Assembly (NCBI RefSeq): GCF_002920615.1
Contig: NZ_PQSU01000020.1
Coordinates: 1-64,000 of the forward strand
From: Streptomyces sp. Ru62
Lineage (GTDB): Bacteria; Actinomycetota; Actinomycetes; Streptomycetales; Streptomycetaceae
DNA: 64,000 bases
Direction: 5' to 3'
Position 1 is the stretch's first letter, and each line of letters begins with the position of its first letter. This document shows positions 33,601 through 41,398 of this stretch, piece after piece. The notes beneath the pieces are model-generated. The model saw nothing but the letters and a program-made list of their open reading frames with translations, ran no database searches and had not been told where the DNA came from. The translations under genes were made by a program, and so were the position numbers.

Positions 33601-34310
33601 GCGAGTTCGGCGTCGTAGCGCAGCTCCAGCAGGAGCAGCCGCGCCTCACTGAGGCGCTGCACGAGGGCGTAACCGCCGATGTCGGCGGGCAGTCCGCTGA
33701 GCGGCGTGCCGCGCCACAGCGCGAGCGCGGCGGCGCAGGCGCGTACGACGCCCGGCCAGTCGCGCCGGGCGTGCGCGGCGCGCGCCTCGGCGACCCGGGC
33801 GTCGAAGACGTGCACGTCCAGTTCGCCGTGGTCGACCCGCAGCACATAGCCCGGCGGTACGGCCCTGAGCCGTTCGGGGTCGTCCAGGAGCCGGCGCAGC
33901 CGGGTGACGTGGTTGTGCAGGGAAGCCTGCGCGGAGACGGGCGGCGCGCCGCCCCACAACGCGTCCTTCAGCGCCTCGACCGACACGACCCGGCCGGGTT
34001 CCAGGAGCAGCGCGGCGAGCAGGGCGCGGACCTTGGGGCTGCCGATGGCTCGGACGCCGTTGTCGGGTGCGTCGTGGCCGGCCTTCTCGGCGGGACGGTG
34101 GGGGGTGGGGGGACCGCAGGGTCCGGGCGCGCCATCGGAGGATTCGGGTGCGGCACCGGCGGCTCCGGGAGAGGTGCCTGCGGCTCCGGGCGAGGTGCCG
34201 GAGGCTTCTGGAGAGGTGGTGCAAGAGCTGTCGTACGAGATCCCGTACGGCGGTCGGTCGTAGAGGACCGGCGGTCCCAGCAGTCCGAAGTGCAGTTCGC
34301 ACCGCCGCAT
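30657..34310 (-). CDS. SARP-type regulator with NB-ARC and TPR domains (AfsR-like)
   Basis: A 1217-residue cytosolic regulator of the AfsR/DnrI/RedD class. Order: winged helix (about 1-20 plus 88-165), BTAD (about 170-320), a Gly/Thr/Pro-rich linker, an NTPase domain with Walker A GMAGVGKS (468-475) and LLVLDDA Walker B, another low-complexity linker, and TPR repeats from about 860 to the end. The winged helix is split by about 65 residues of Ser/Pro/Gly/Ala sequence between LGPPVLYDRP and GSPKVRALLAALLL. ATG 34310 has GGAG seven bases upstream. No biosynthetic cluster is adjacent, so it is probably a pleiotropic regulator. Confidence 0.92.
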   Translation of the reverse strand: MRRCELHFGLLGPPVLYDRPPYGISYDSSCTTSPEASGTSPGAAGTSPGAAGAAPESSDGAPGPCGPPTPHRPAEKAGHDAPDNGVRAIGSPKVRALLAALLLEPGRVVSVEALKDALWGGAPPVSAQASLHNHVTRLRRLLDDPERLRAVPPGYVLRVDHGELDVHVFDARVAEARAAHARRDWPGVVRACAAALALWRGTPLSGLPADIGGYALVQRLSEARLLLLELRYDAELALGGARLAALVPELAALVAEHPLREAYHRQLMLALHRTGRQAEALAVHRDLRARLVEELGIEPGPAVREAHVEVLRGSGGERRRDAEYGGSSQPAGQGGQPRREGDSAAGEGDGNGDRTGTGTPSGTGTGPGFGTGTGTGTGPGPGTRTASGTPVGAIDGSAAAPPEAPAAPLTGSASSREGDGPAVRQTPRPAQLPAPPAHFTGRADVRRELRRTLTEPSAPAPAVAVVSGMAGVGKSALALHVAHELRERFTDGQLYVNLHGATPGMTPLTATQALAALLRDLGAAPRNIPEHPDAAAALLRSLLAPARILLVLDDAATAAQVRPLLPAGPGCAVIVTSRSPLTALDGARRFPLSPLTGEDSAALLRAVSGRGGLDAGHALVELTGRLPLALRVVAARLAARRALTPDVLASQLAETGGRLRHLEYDDLSVRRSLAVAHDALAAAEREADRDAALALRHIGALDLPTYGAPLIARLTGTDERRAEAALDRLVDVALLEETAYGRYAPHDLVRDFARELADTAPGPAANPVAGAAGTDAAHGPAPASAGDGSSTKTPGASGNGASGNGRLDGPGSTADPAGTAGTADPEGTPRPEDTPAVPDLAALRWYAAMAERVLTAVVEPGLDQDDRRRPTSAQPVGHAVDVAALAPFESAEEAFAWGELELENVVTLVERNADTDAPCTAAPLSTLVRLLFPYAQRSGRVAEMEVLGRAALGAARRLGDPEAEAYALGDLAGLHFLTGRQNDALALTDQALEIWERLGRASRIRRCLNNRGLLLEGLGRFEESGEALRQSLAYSRLLNDPYGEAVTRSHLGNLYEHADPRAAIEQHRRSLAIGDEIGAVIVQHSAHCNIGYAHLTLGEPAAAARHFEESLRILGGHGDWHGESQTRLGLVRALRRLGQTERAADECAELLRRADARADRYMGGLALHQHGFLLRERGRRAEAYDAWRAAHEALDGTDEQAILVELRELLSGGSAGL

Positions 34311-34688
34311 CACGCCGCTCCACTGCCTTCCCGCGCGGTCGGCCCGACCGCGCTCCGCGGCGGATGTGTACCCGCCGTTGCCTGGCGGAATTCCGCCCTG
34401 TCCACAGCGGTTTCCCGCCACCGTCCTCTCGTCGGCCGACCGTCGGCCGCCCTACGGCCAGCCGCCGGTCCGGCAGTCGAAGTCCGCCCACCCGAAGGGA
34501 CGGTTCCCGCTGCCGCCGGAGGACTTCCGGCCAACCGCTCCGCGGTCCGCTGACGAACCGTTGGCCACATGTTAGCGATCCGTTGGCGCATCCTGATGTG
34601 ATCATTCCATCGGATTCGGCCCGACGGCGCGCGCGTAGCACGCGTAACTCGGGGGAGTGTCGCCGCAGGCTGGATCCGGGGACGACAA

Positions 34689-34723
34689 GGGCCCCGGCCG
34701 GCGGAGGTGAACGACCGGGGCCC
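34689..34723. terminator. hairpin downstream of the glycosyltransferase gene
   Basis: GGGCCCCGG (34689-34697) pairs with CCGGGGCCC (34715-34723) across a 17-base loop, followed on the plus strand by CCGTTTCTCGTCC. It may end transcription between the two leftward genes. Confidence 0.4.
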
Positions 34724-34740
34724 CGTCCCGTTTCTCGTCC

Positions 34741-34860
34741 CTTCCTGGACTTCCCAGTTGACCTGACTCCCAGGCTTCCTGGACTTCCCAGTCCCCCTGA
34801 TTTCTCAGGCTTCTTGGCTTCTCCGGCTGCCTGACTTCTTGGCTCTTGGGCTTCCCGGGC
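34741..34860. repeat. degenerate 34-bp pyrimidine-rich tandem repeat
   Basis: CTTCCTGGACTTCCCAGT occurs at 34741-34758 and again at 34775-34792. More diverged copies (CTTCTTGGCTTCTCC and the like) run up to the glycosyltransferase stop. The strand bias (C/T on plus) is unusual here. Confidence 0.7.
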
Positions 34861-35763
34861 TCAGATCACCGGCGGGCGTCCCAGCCGGGTGAGCCTCCAC
34901 ACCGTCCGCCAGCGCATCGGCCGCCGCTCGCCGGGCCGTTCCCGCAGTCCCTCCGCGAACCCGCCGAACCAGGCCTTGAGCCCCGCCGGGGAGCGGGTGC
35001 GGGCGAGGGTGAGGAGCGTCCACACCCCGAGGTGCACCGGGACGAGCGGCAGCGGCAGCCGGCGCCGGACGAGCCAGACGCGGTTGCGGGCGTTGACCCG
35101 GTAGTAGATGGCGTGCCGGGCCGGTGAGGTCCTGGGGTGCTGGAGGAGCAGTTCGGGGGCGTACAGGATCTTCCAGCCGGCGTCGGCGGCCCGCCAGGCC
35201 AGGTCGGTCTCCTCGTGCGCGAAGAAGAACTCGGCCGGCCAGTCCCCGGTCTCGGCCAGCATGGCCATGCGCAGGGCGTGTCCGCCGCCGAGGAAGCCGG
35301 TGACGTAGCCACCGCGCAGCGGGTCCGACCTGCCGATCCTCGGCACGTGCCGCTGCTGGGTCTCGCCCAGCTCGTCGGCGATGCGGAAGCCGACGATGCC
35401 GAGGCGCGGATCGGCGGCGTACAGGTCGCGCACCCGGCGCAGCACGTCGGGGTCGACGAGGAGCCCGTCGTCGTCCAGCTCCACGACCACGTCGACGTCC
35501 CCGAACTCCCGCAGCCGCGCGAGGGCGACGTTCCGGCCGCCCGGGCAGCCGAGGTTCTCCTCGACGTCGATGGTGGTGACCTCGCCCGGCAGGGAGAGCC
35601 GCTGGGCGAACTCGGGCAGCCGGCAGCCGTTGCCGACGATCACGATGCGGCCGGGGGCGAGGTCCTGCTTGGCCACGGACTCCAGCAGGGCGTCGACCTC
35701 GGCGGGCCGGTTGCCCATGGTCACCACGGCGACGGCGATCCTCGGCTCCGCCACGTCTTTCAC
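34861..35763 (-). CDS. glycosyltransferase family 2 protein
   Basis: A 300-residue GT-A fold glycosyltransferase, probably cytosolic or membrane-associated, using a nucleotide-sugar donor. Donor site: IAVAVVTMGNRPAEVDALLES, NLGCPGGRNVALAR and the metal-binding acidic block VVVELDDDGLL (about 96-106). Acceptor-side features include the FFFAHEETDLAWRA motif (ED/HEE type catalytic-base region). No membrane helix is clear apart from a weakly hydrophobic LPLVPVHLGVWTLLTLA near the C-terminus. GTG 35763 was chosen (VKDVAEPRIAVAV); a GTG three codons on is possible. Acceptor unknown and no polysaccharide cluster is adjacent. Confidence 0.9.
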   Translation of the reverse strand: MKDVAEPRIAVAVVTMGNRPAEVDALLESVAKQDLAPGRIVIVGNGCRLPEFAQRLSLPGEVTTIDVEENLGCPGGRNVALARLREFGDVDVVVELDDDGLLVDPDVLRRVRDLYAADPRLGIVGFRIADELGETQQRHVPRIGRSDPLRGGYVTGFLGGGHALRMAMLAETGDWPAEFFFAHEETDLAWRAADAGWKILYAPELLLQHPRTSPARHAIYYRVNARNRVWLVRRRLPLPLVPVHLGVWTLLTLARTRSPAGLKAWFGGFAEGLRERPGERRPMRWRTVWRLTRLGRPPVI

Positions 35764-36153
35764 CCCGTCCGGCCGACAGCGGCACCGCGTCCCGACCGCG
35801 CGCTGCCCGCCCTTCACCAAGATGTTGCCTCAGGTCCGCGGGTTCACCGGACGCCCCTTCACTTTGCCGCGTCTTTGATCCGGTTTTGTCGCTACGTTCC
35901 CCTCCGCACTCCTTCCAGCGACGCCTTGAGGCCGGCTCGTTGAAGCCCGCTCGTTGAAGCCCGCTCGTCGTAGCCGAGCGGTTGGGGCCGAGCGGTTGAA
36001 GGGCCGAGCGCTTGCGGCCGACTCGTTGAGCAGGCAACAGCGCGACGGCCACGCTGTGCCGGCACGGGCGCCGGGCGACGGCCGAGATGCGTCCGCTCCA
36101 CTGCCCCCACACGATGGAAAGGGCCCGACCTGCCCGGACAGCTGGAGAAGACG
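35764..36153. other. 390-bp divergent intergenic region with short repeats
   Basis: Control region between the glycosyltransferase and the PP2C gene. From 35933 to 36026 it holds degenerate repeats of GCTCGTTGAAGCCC and its partner GCCGAGCGGTTG; CCGCTCG and CGAGCGG (35961-35981) can pair. An A/T-richer patch near 35870-35900 may hold a promoter. No gene is seen. Confidence 0.55.
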
Positions 36154-37950
36154 GTGAACGCTGAACGACTCCCGCCGTCATGGCTCTTTCCCGAGGTCCA
36201 GGCCCATGCGCCGAGAAGCCTGGCGACCGATCCGTTCCCACCGTCGGTCGACGGCACCCGGATGTCCTGCGAGTGCGGCTCCCTGCGCGGGATCATCGAG
36301 GGCACCTCCGCCCCCGTGGTCATCCTGGACCGCCATCTGCGCCACCTCTACGTCAACCCGGCCTGGTCCCGGGTCACCGGGGTGCCCGCCGCCGCGTTCC
36401 TCGGCAAGACCCTCGGCGAGGTGCTGCCGGACATGCAGTCACCCGACGACGTGCTGATCGAGGTGCTCGCCGACGGCCGGCCCCGGGAAGTGACCCTGGC
36501 CGGGACGACCCGTGTGCCGTCACCCGTCGGCCGACGGCTCTGGCGTGCCGTCTTCCACCGGCTGGAGATGCACGGGCGAGTCGTCGGCGTGTGCGGGATC
36601 GCCGTCGAGGTCAGCAATCTGCGCCAGTACCTGGACGACCTGGAGAACGCCCACCAGCGGCTCGCCCTCCTGGACGCCGCGGCCACCCGGGTCGGCACGA
36701 CCCTCGATGTCGAGGCCACCTGCGCCGAACTGGCGGACTTCCTCGCGCCCTCTCTCGCCGACATCGCCGCGGTCGGGATCGTCGAGGAGGAGTTCTTCGG
36801 CGCGCCCCCGCCGCTCGCCGGCATGCTCCGCCTGCGCAAGATGAAGCTGACGGCACCGCCCGAGCTGCACCGGCACCTGAGCGAACTGGGCGGGAGCGAA
36901 CCGTATGTGGACCTCCCGCGCGGCTCGGCACCACGGCGGTGCATGGACAGCGGACGGCCGTGGCTGGGCAACCTGGCCTCCGACGAGTTGTTCCAGCGGG
37001 TCGTCGTGGGCCCCGAGCGCGTACGGATCCTCCGGGCCGCCGGGGTCCACTCGGCGCTCGTCGTCCCCCTGCCCACGGCCGGCCGCAGCGTCGGCATCGT
37101 CATCCTGATGCGGGTGGGAGCGTCCCCGTCCTTCAGCAACGACGACATCCTGACCGCACAGGGTGTGGCCGCGCGGGCGGCGGTCTCCATCGACAGCGCC
37201 CACCGGTACAGCCACGAGCACACGATGACGCTGGAACTCCAGCGCGCCCTGCTGTCCGAGCCCGACCGCCCCCACCCCACGGTCGAGGTGGCCACCCGCT
37301 ACCTGCCCTCCGGCCGCAGCGCGCTCGTCGGCGGCGACTGGTACGACTCCATCGCCCTCCCGGACTGCCGCACCCTGCTGGTCATGGGCGACGTGATGGG
37401 ACACGGCTTCCAGGCCGCGGTCGCCATGAGCCAGTACCGCTCCGTCCTGCGCACCGTAGCCGCCGCCGGACTGCCCGTGGACGCCATGCTCACCGAGGCG
37501 GACCGCAGGGCGGCGCGCATCGGCCTCGACCGCGCGGCCACCTGCCTGCTGGTCCTCGTGGACACCGTGGCCGGCACCTGTACCGCGGCCACGGCCGGAC
37601 ACCTGCCGCCCCTCGTCATCCGCCCGGGCGGCGGCACCGGCCTGATGCACCTCCCGGCCGGCCCGCCCATCGGCACGGAACTCGGCGACTACGAGATGAC
37701 AACGTTCGCATTCGAACCGGGCTCGGTGCTCCTGCTCTACACCGACGGCCTCGTGGAACAGCGCGGCGCGGACATCGACGACTCCGTACGCCGCCTCACC
37801 ACCATGGCCCTGTCGCCCGACGACTCACTGGACCACCTGCTCGACACGCTCTTGACCCAGCTGACCAACGGCATGTGCGAGGACGACATCGCCCTCCTGG
37901 CCGCCCGCCTCCGCCCCGACGCCGTCCCACGAGCCCCCACTGACAACTGA
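36154..37950 (+). CDS. PP2C (SpoIIE-type) serine phosphatase with PAS and GAF domains
   Basis: A 598-residue stand-alone signalling phosphatase. Order: PAS domain (about 45-160, TSAPVVILDRHLRHLYVNPAW), a short coiled coil (LRQYLDDLENAHQRLALL), a GAF domain (about 185-355) and the SpoIIE-like PP2C domain (about 375-590). Metal-binding residues are in GGDWYDS, MGDVMGHG and the final CEDDIALL. Such enzymes dephosphorylate STAS anti-anti-sigma proteins; BldG, encoded 17 kb away, is a conceivable but untested substrate. No HATPase domain is fused. GTG start with GGAG upstream. A strong hairpin follows the stop. Confidence 0.93.
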   Translation: MNAERLPPSWLFPEVQAHAPRSLATDPFPPSVDGTRMSCECGSLRGIIEGTSAPVVILDRHLRHLYVNPAWSRVTGVPAAAFLGKTLGEVLPDMQSPDDVLIEVLADGRPREVTLAGTTRVPSPVGRRLWRAVFHRLEMHGRVVGVCGIAVEVSNLRQYLDDLENAHQRLALLDAAATRVGTTLDVEATCAELADFLAPSLADIAAVGIVEEEFFGAPPPLAGMLRLRKMKLTAPPELHRHLSELGGSEPYVDLPRGSAPRRCMDSGRPWLGNLASDELFQRVVVGPERVRILRAAGVHSALVVPLPTAGRSVGIVILMRVGASPSFSNDDILTAQGVAARAAVSIDSAHRYSHEHTMTLELQRALLSEPDRPHPTVEVATRYLPSGRSALVGGDWYDSIALPDCRTLLVMGDVMGHGFQAAVAMSQYRSVLRTVAAAGLPVDAMLTEADRRAARIGLDRAATCLLVLVDTVAGTCTAATAGHLPPLVIRPGGGTGLMHLPAGPPIGTELGDYEMTTFAFEPGSVLLLYTDGLVEQRGADIDDSVRRLTTMALSPDDSLDHLLDTLLTQLTNGMCEDDIALLAARLRPDAVPRAPTDN

Positions 37951-37951
37951 A

Positions 37952-37982
37952 AGGCCAGGTCATGGACGACATGACCTGGCCT
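37952..37982. terminator. bidirectional hairpin between the PP2C gene and tRNA-Thr
   Basis: A perfect 12-bp stem, AGGCCAGGTCAT (37952-37963) with its complement at 37971-37982, and a 7-base loop. It can terminate the phosphatase transcript on plus and the tRNA transcript on minus. Confidence 0.75.
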
Positions 37983-37989
37983 CTCACCG

Positions 37990-38063
37990 AGCCGCTTTCG
38001 GGATTCGAACCCGAGACCTACGCATTACGAGTGCGTTGCTCTGGCCATCTGAGCTAAAGCGGC
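37990..38063 (-). tRNA. tRNA-Thr (anticodon CGT)
   Basis: 74 bases fold as a complete cloverleaf on the minus strand. The acceptor is GCCGCTT/AAGCGGC with discriminator T, the D arm is GCTC...GAGC, the anticodon stem is ACGCA/TGCGT with loop CTCGTAA, and the T arm is TCGGG-TTCGAAT-CCCGA. The anticodon CGT reads ACG. CCA is not encoded. No integrase or flanking att duplication is seen nearby. Confidence 0.97.
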
Positions 38064-38171
38064 GTGCTGCCCGCACCATGGTGCGATCGGCAACGTCGGT
38101 AAGTCTACACAGTTTCCGGGAGTGCTTCGCACCCACCCCGGAGGGGGTGGTTCCGGGGTGGGCGGCAAGGG

Positions 38172-39785
38172 CTATGAGCAGCGCTTTCCGGGGGCCGGCG
38201 GGGTGCCACGGAGGAGGTAGGTGTCGATCGCCGTGTCGATGCATGCGCTGCCCCGGCCGTACGCCGTGTGCCCGTCGCCGTCGTAGGTCAGCAGGCGGGA
38301 CGAGGAGAGCTGGCGGGCCAGGGACCGGGCCCAGCGGTACGGAGTGGCCGGGTCACGGACCGTGCCGACCACCACGATCGGCGCCGCCCCCTTCGCCTCG
38401 ATGCGGTGCGGCTCACCCGTCGCCCGCACCGGCCAGTACGCGCAGTTCAGCGAGGCCCAGGCCAGGCTCGGGCCGAAGACCGGGGACGCCTTCTCGAACT
38501 CGGGCAGCGCCTTCTCGACGTCCTCGGGACCGGAGAAGGCCGGCGGCAGGTCGAGGCAGTTCACCGCGGCGTTGGCCATCATCAGATTGCTGTAGTGGCC
38601 GTTCGCGTCCCGCTCGTAGTAGCTGTCGGCGAGGGACAGCAGGCCACCGCCGTCGTTCTCCCTCATCGCCGAGGTCAGCGCCTCGCGCAGTCGTTCCCAG
38701 GACGACTCGTCGTACATCGACGCGATCACCCCGGTCGTGGCCAGCGACTCCCCCAGCTTGCGGCCGTCCGCGTCGCCCGCCGGGATCGGGTGGGCGTCGA
38801 GCTTGCGGAAGAACGCCTGCAAGTTCGCGCCGACCCGCGTGGGCGTCGTGCCCTTCCCGCCGAGTGGGCAGTCGGAGTGCCGTACGCAGTCCTTCGCGAA
38901 CGCCTGGAACGCCGTCTCGAAGCCCGCCGTCTGGTCCAGGTTCAGCCTGCGGGCGTCCACAGTCGGGTCCATCGCGCCGTCCAGGACCATCCGGCCGACC
39001 CGCCGGGGGAAGAGCCCGGCGTACGTCGCCCCGAGGAACGTGCCGTACGACGCCCCGACGTAGTTGAGCTTCCGGTCCCCGAGCACCGCCCGCAGGATGT
39101 CCATGTCCCGTGCCGCCTCGACGGTGGAGACGTGCCGCAGCAGCCGTGCCGAGCGGGCCCCGCAGCTCTCCGCGAACTTCCGGTCCGCCGCGACCAGCGC
39201 GTCCCGTTCCCGCTGGTCGTCGGGGGTCATGTCCGTCTGCGTGTACGCGTCCATCTGCCGCCCGTCGAGGCATTGGACGGGCTCACTGCGGGCGACACCC
39301 CGTGGGTCCATCGCGACCATGTCGTAGCGGGCCCGGACCTGAGCCGGGTAGCCGATGCCCGCGTACTGCTGGAGGTACCCGACGGCCGAACCGCCCGGTC
39401 CCCCGGGGTTGACCAGCAGGGAGCCGAGCGGCTCGCCCTTGCCGGTGGCCTTCTTGCGGGCCACGGCGAGCCGGACGGTGCCCGCGTCGGGCCGGGCGTA
39501 GTCCAGCGGGGCCTTCATCGTCGCGCACTGGAACCCGGGCACACCGCAGTCGCGCCAGCTCAGCCGTTGGCCGTAGTACGGCGTCAGCGCCGACGGCGTC
39601 GCATGCGGCAGCGCGGCCAGCGCCGCTTCCACCGTCCCGCCCGCGGACGATGTGGTCGAGCTCCCGGAGGAGCAGGCGGACACGAGCAGTGCGGCGGCCG
39701 TGAGGAGGGTGGCCGTGAGGCGGGCCGTCGTCCGGGCGCGGGTGCCCCGGATCCGGCGGGTGCGGGGGGATGGCCTGGTGTGCAT
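38172..39785 (-). CDS. secreted alpha/beta-hydrolase lipoprotein, tripeptidyl aminopeptidase-like
   Basis: A 537-residue exported hydrolase of the SlpD/SlpE (TAP-like) group, which removes tripeptides from proteins or peptides outside the cell. A twin-arginine-rich N-terminus is followed by the lipobox LVSAC (Cys38). Catalytic features are the oxyanion loop NPGGPGGS (126-133), the nucleophile in GASYG (Ser246), an Asp in GTVRDPATPY and His in DGDGHTAYG, the last two within the TAP C-terminal domain. It appears monocistronic, leftward, between the tRNA and holB. The preferred substrate is unknown. Confidence 0.93.
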   Translation of the reverse strand: MHTRPSPRTRRIRGTRARTTARLTATLLTAAALLVSACSSGSSTTSSAGGTVEAALAALPHATPSALTPYYGQRLSWRDCGVPGFQCATMKAPLDYARPDAGTVRLAVARKKATGKGEPLGSLLVNPGGPGGSAVGYLQQYAGIGYPAQVRARYDMVAMDPRGVARSEPVQCLDGRQMDAYTQTDMTPDDQRERDALVAADRKFAESCGARSARLLRHVSTVEAARDMDILRAVLGDRKLNYVGASYGTFLGATYAGLFPRRVGRMVLDGAMDPTVDARRLNLDQTAGFETAFQAFAKDCVRHSDCPLGGKGTTPTRVGANLQAFFRKLDAHPIPAGDADGRKLGESLATTGVIASMYDESSWERLREALTSAMRENDGGGLLSLADSYYERDANGHYSNLMMANAAVNCLDLPPAFSGPEDVEKALPEFEKASPVFGPSLAWASLNCAYWPVRATGEPHRIEAKGAAPIVVVGTVRDPATPYRWARSLARQLSSSRLLTYDGDGHTAYGRGSACIDTAIDTYLLRGTPPAPGKRCS

Positions 39786-39948
39786 CCGGCGAGCCTAACG
39801 GTGGGCGACGGGTTGTGTGCGGAGCGTGTGAATTGTGGCTCGTACGAGGGACCTCGCACGAGGGACACAGTGGCCTCCTTCCCTCCTCAGCCCGTCGCCC
39901 TGACGGGCCGGGCCCCGCGCGGCCGGTCGTTCTCTCGGGCTGGGCGCC

Positions 39949-41154
39949 TCACCCCGCGCGCAGCGCCATCGTCATCGCCTCCACCGCCAGCAGCGGAGCC
40001 ACATTGCGGTCCAGGGCCTCGCGGCACGCGGCGATCGCCTCGATACGGCGCAGGGTGGACTCCGGGGTGCCGGCCCGGGCCAGCCGCTCCAGGGCGTCCT
40101 CCGCGTCGGCGTTGGCGAGCGCCACGCGCGTGCCGAGTTGCAGGGCGAGGACGTCGCGGTAGAAGGCGGTGAGGTCGCCGAGGGCGATGTCCAGGCTGTC
40201 GCGCTGGGTACGGGTTCTGCGGCGCTTCTGCATGTCCTCCAGGTCCTTCATCACCCCCGCCGTGCCGCGCGGCATACGGCCGCCCTGGGCCGCGCCGAGC
40301 GCCGCCTTCAGTTCCTCGGTCTCCTTGCCGTCCATCTCCTCGGCGAGCTGCTTGGCGTCCTCGGCGGCCGCGTCGACCAGTTCCTGGGCGGCCCTCAGGC
40401 AGGCGCCGACCTCGTCCAGCCGCAGCGGGAGCTTCAGCACGGCGGCCCGGCGCTCACGGGCCGCCGGATCGGTGGCCAGGCGGCGGGCCCGGTCGACGTG
40501 CCCCTGGGTGGCGCGGGCGGCGGACGCGGCGACCTCCGGCTCGATGCCGTCGCGCCGCATGAGCATGTCGGCGACCGCCTCGACGGAGGGCGTGCGCAGG
40601 TTCAGGTGGCGGCAGCGGGAGCGGATGGTCGGCAGGACGTCCTCGATGGAGGGTGCGCACAGCAGCCAGACCGTGCGCGGGGCGGGTTCCTCCACCGCCT
40701 TGAGGACCGCGTTGGCCGACTTCTCGTTCAGCCGCTCGGCGTCCTCGACCAGGATGATCTGCCAGCGGCCGTTCGCCGGGGAGGTGAACGACTTGCGGAC
40801 CGTGTCCCGCATGTCCTTGACCAGGATCTCGGAGCCGACCGCGGCAACCGTCGTGACGTCCGCGTGGGTGCCGAGCAGCGCGGTGTGGCAGCCGTCGCAG
40901 AAGCCGCAGCCGGGGGCGCCGCCGAGCGCGCGGTCGGAGCTCACGCACTGCAGGGCGGCGGCGAAGGCCCTGGCCGCCTGGTTCCGGCCCGCGCCGGGCG
41001 GGCCGGTGAAGAGCCAGGCGTGGGTCATCTTCGACGTCTCGGGCAGCGGCTGGTCCGCCGCGGCGGCCGTGACGAGGGCGTCGGCGTCCCGCGCGGCCGC
41101 GTCCAGCACCGCGCTCACCTTCTCCTGCCCGACGAGGTCGTCCCACACGGTCAT
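39949..41154 (-). CDS. holB: DNA polymerase III subunit delta'
   Basis: Clamp-loader subunit that helps load the beta sliding clamp. The 401-residue protein has the AAA+ fold with a degenerate P-loop GPPGAGRN (51-58), where the catalytic Lys is missing, as expected for delta'. The zinc module is Cys70, Cys83, Cys86 and Cys89 (PGCGFCDGC). LVEDAERLNEKSANAVLKAVEEP is the sensor/SRC region, followed by the SRCRHLNLR arginine-finger motif. The C-terminal half is long and helical with an acidic-basic region, typical of actinobacteria. It follows the kinase gene after a 244-base gap. Confidence 0.94.
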   Translation of the reverse strand: MTVWDDLVGQEKVSAVLDAAARDADALVTAAAADQPLPETSKMTHAWLFTGPPGAGRNQAARAFAAALQCVSSDRALGGAPGCGFCDGCHTALLGTHADVTTVAAVGSEILVKDMRDTVRKSFTSPANGRWQIILVEDAERLNEKSANAVLKAVEEPAPRTVWLLCAPSIEDVLPTIRSRCRHLNLRTPSVEAVADMLMRRDGIEPEVAASAARATQGHVDRARRLATDPAARERRAAVLKLPLRLDEVGACLRAAQELVDAAAEDAKQLAEEMDGKETEELKAALGAAQGGRMPRGTAGVMKDLEDMQKRRRTRTQRDSLDIALGDLTAFYRDVLALQLGTRVALANADAEDALERLARAGTPESTLRRIEAIAACREALDRNVAPLLAVEAMTMALRAG

Positions 41155-41398
41155 GGGTCACGCCGCCCTTCCGTCACACTCCGCGTTCCGGCATCCATTG
41201 TGCGGGTGGGCACTGACAACGGGGGCGGACGGAGGTCGCGGCGGCGGATCCGGTGCGCTGTGCCTGTCCGGCGCGGGCCCTGCGTCTGCCCCGTCGCGGG
41301 AGCTACGGCTGCCCGGCGCCCAGACGCACCACCCCGCCGGTGTCCCGGGCGCCGACTCTCACCGGCGCCCGGCGACCCGGCTCTCACCGGCGTGCAGC

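Larger units (their letters stand above)
34311..34860. other. 550-bp intergenic region upstream of the SARP gene
   Basis: The SARP control region and the tail of the glycosyltransferase gene. It holds a near-consensus DnaA box CTGTCCACA (34399-34407), a less GC-rich patch near 34550-34620 that may include the SARP promoter, a hairpin (34689-34723) and pyrimidine-rich repeats (34741-34860). No gene is seen. Confidence 0.6.

Noticed and set aside
30657-34310. Antibiotic biosynthetic cluster marked by the SARP gene
   Set aside because: No synthase, tailoring or resistance genes surround it; the SARP is probably a general regulator.
37990-38063. Active integrated element at tRNA-Thr
   Set aside because: No integrase, excisionase, plasmid genes or duplicated tRNA end within the window.
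39949-41154. Active ATPase clamp-loader subunit (gamma/tau)
   Set aside because: The P-loop lacks the catalytic Lys (GPPGAGRN), as in delta' subunits.
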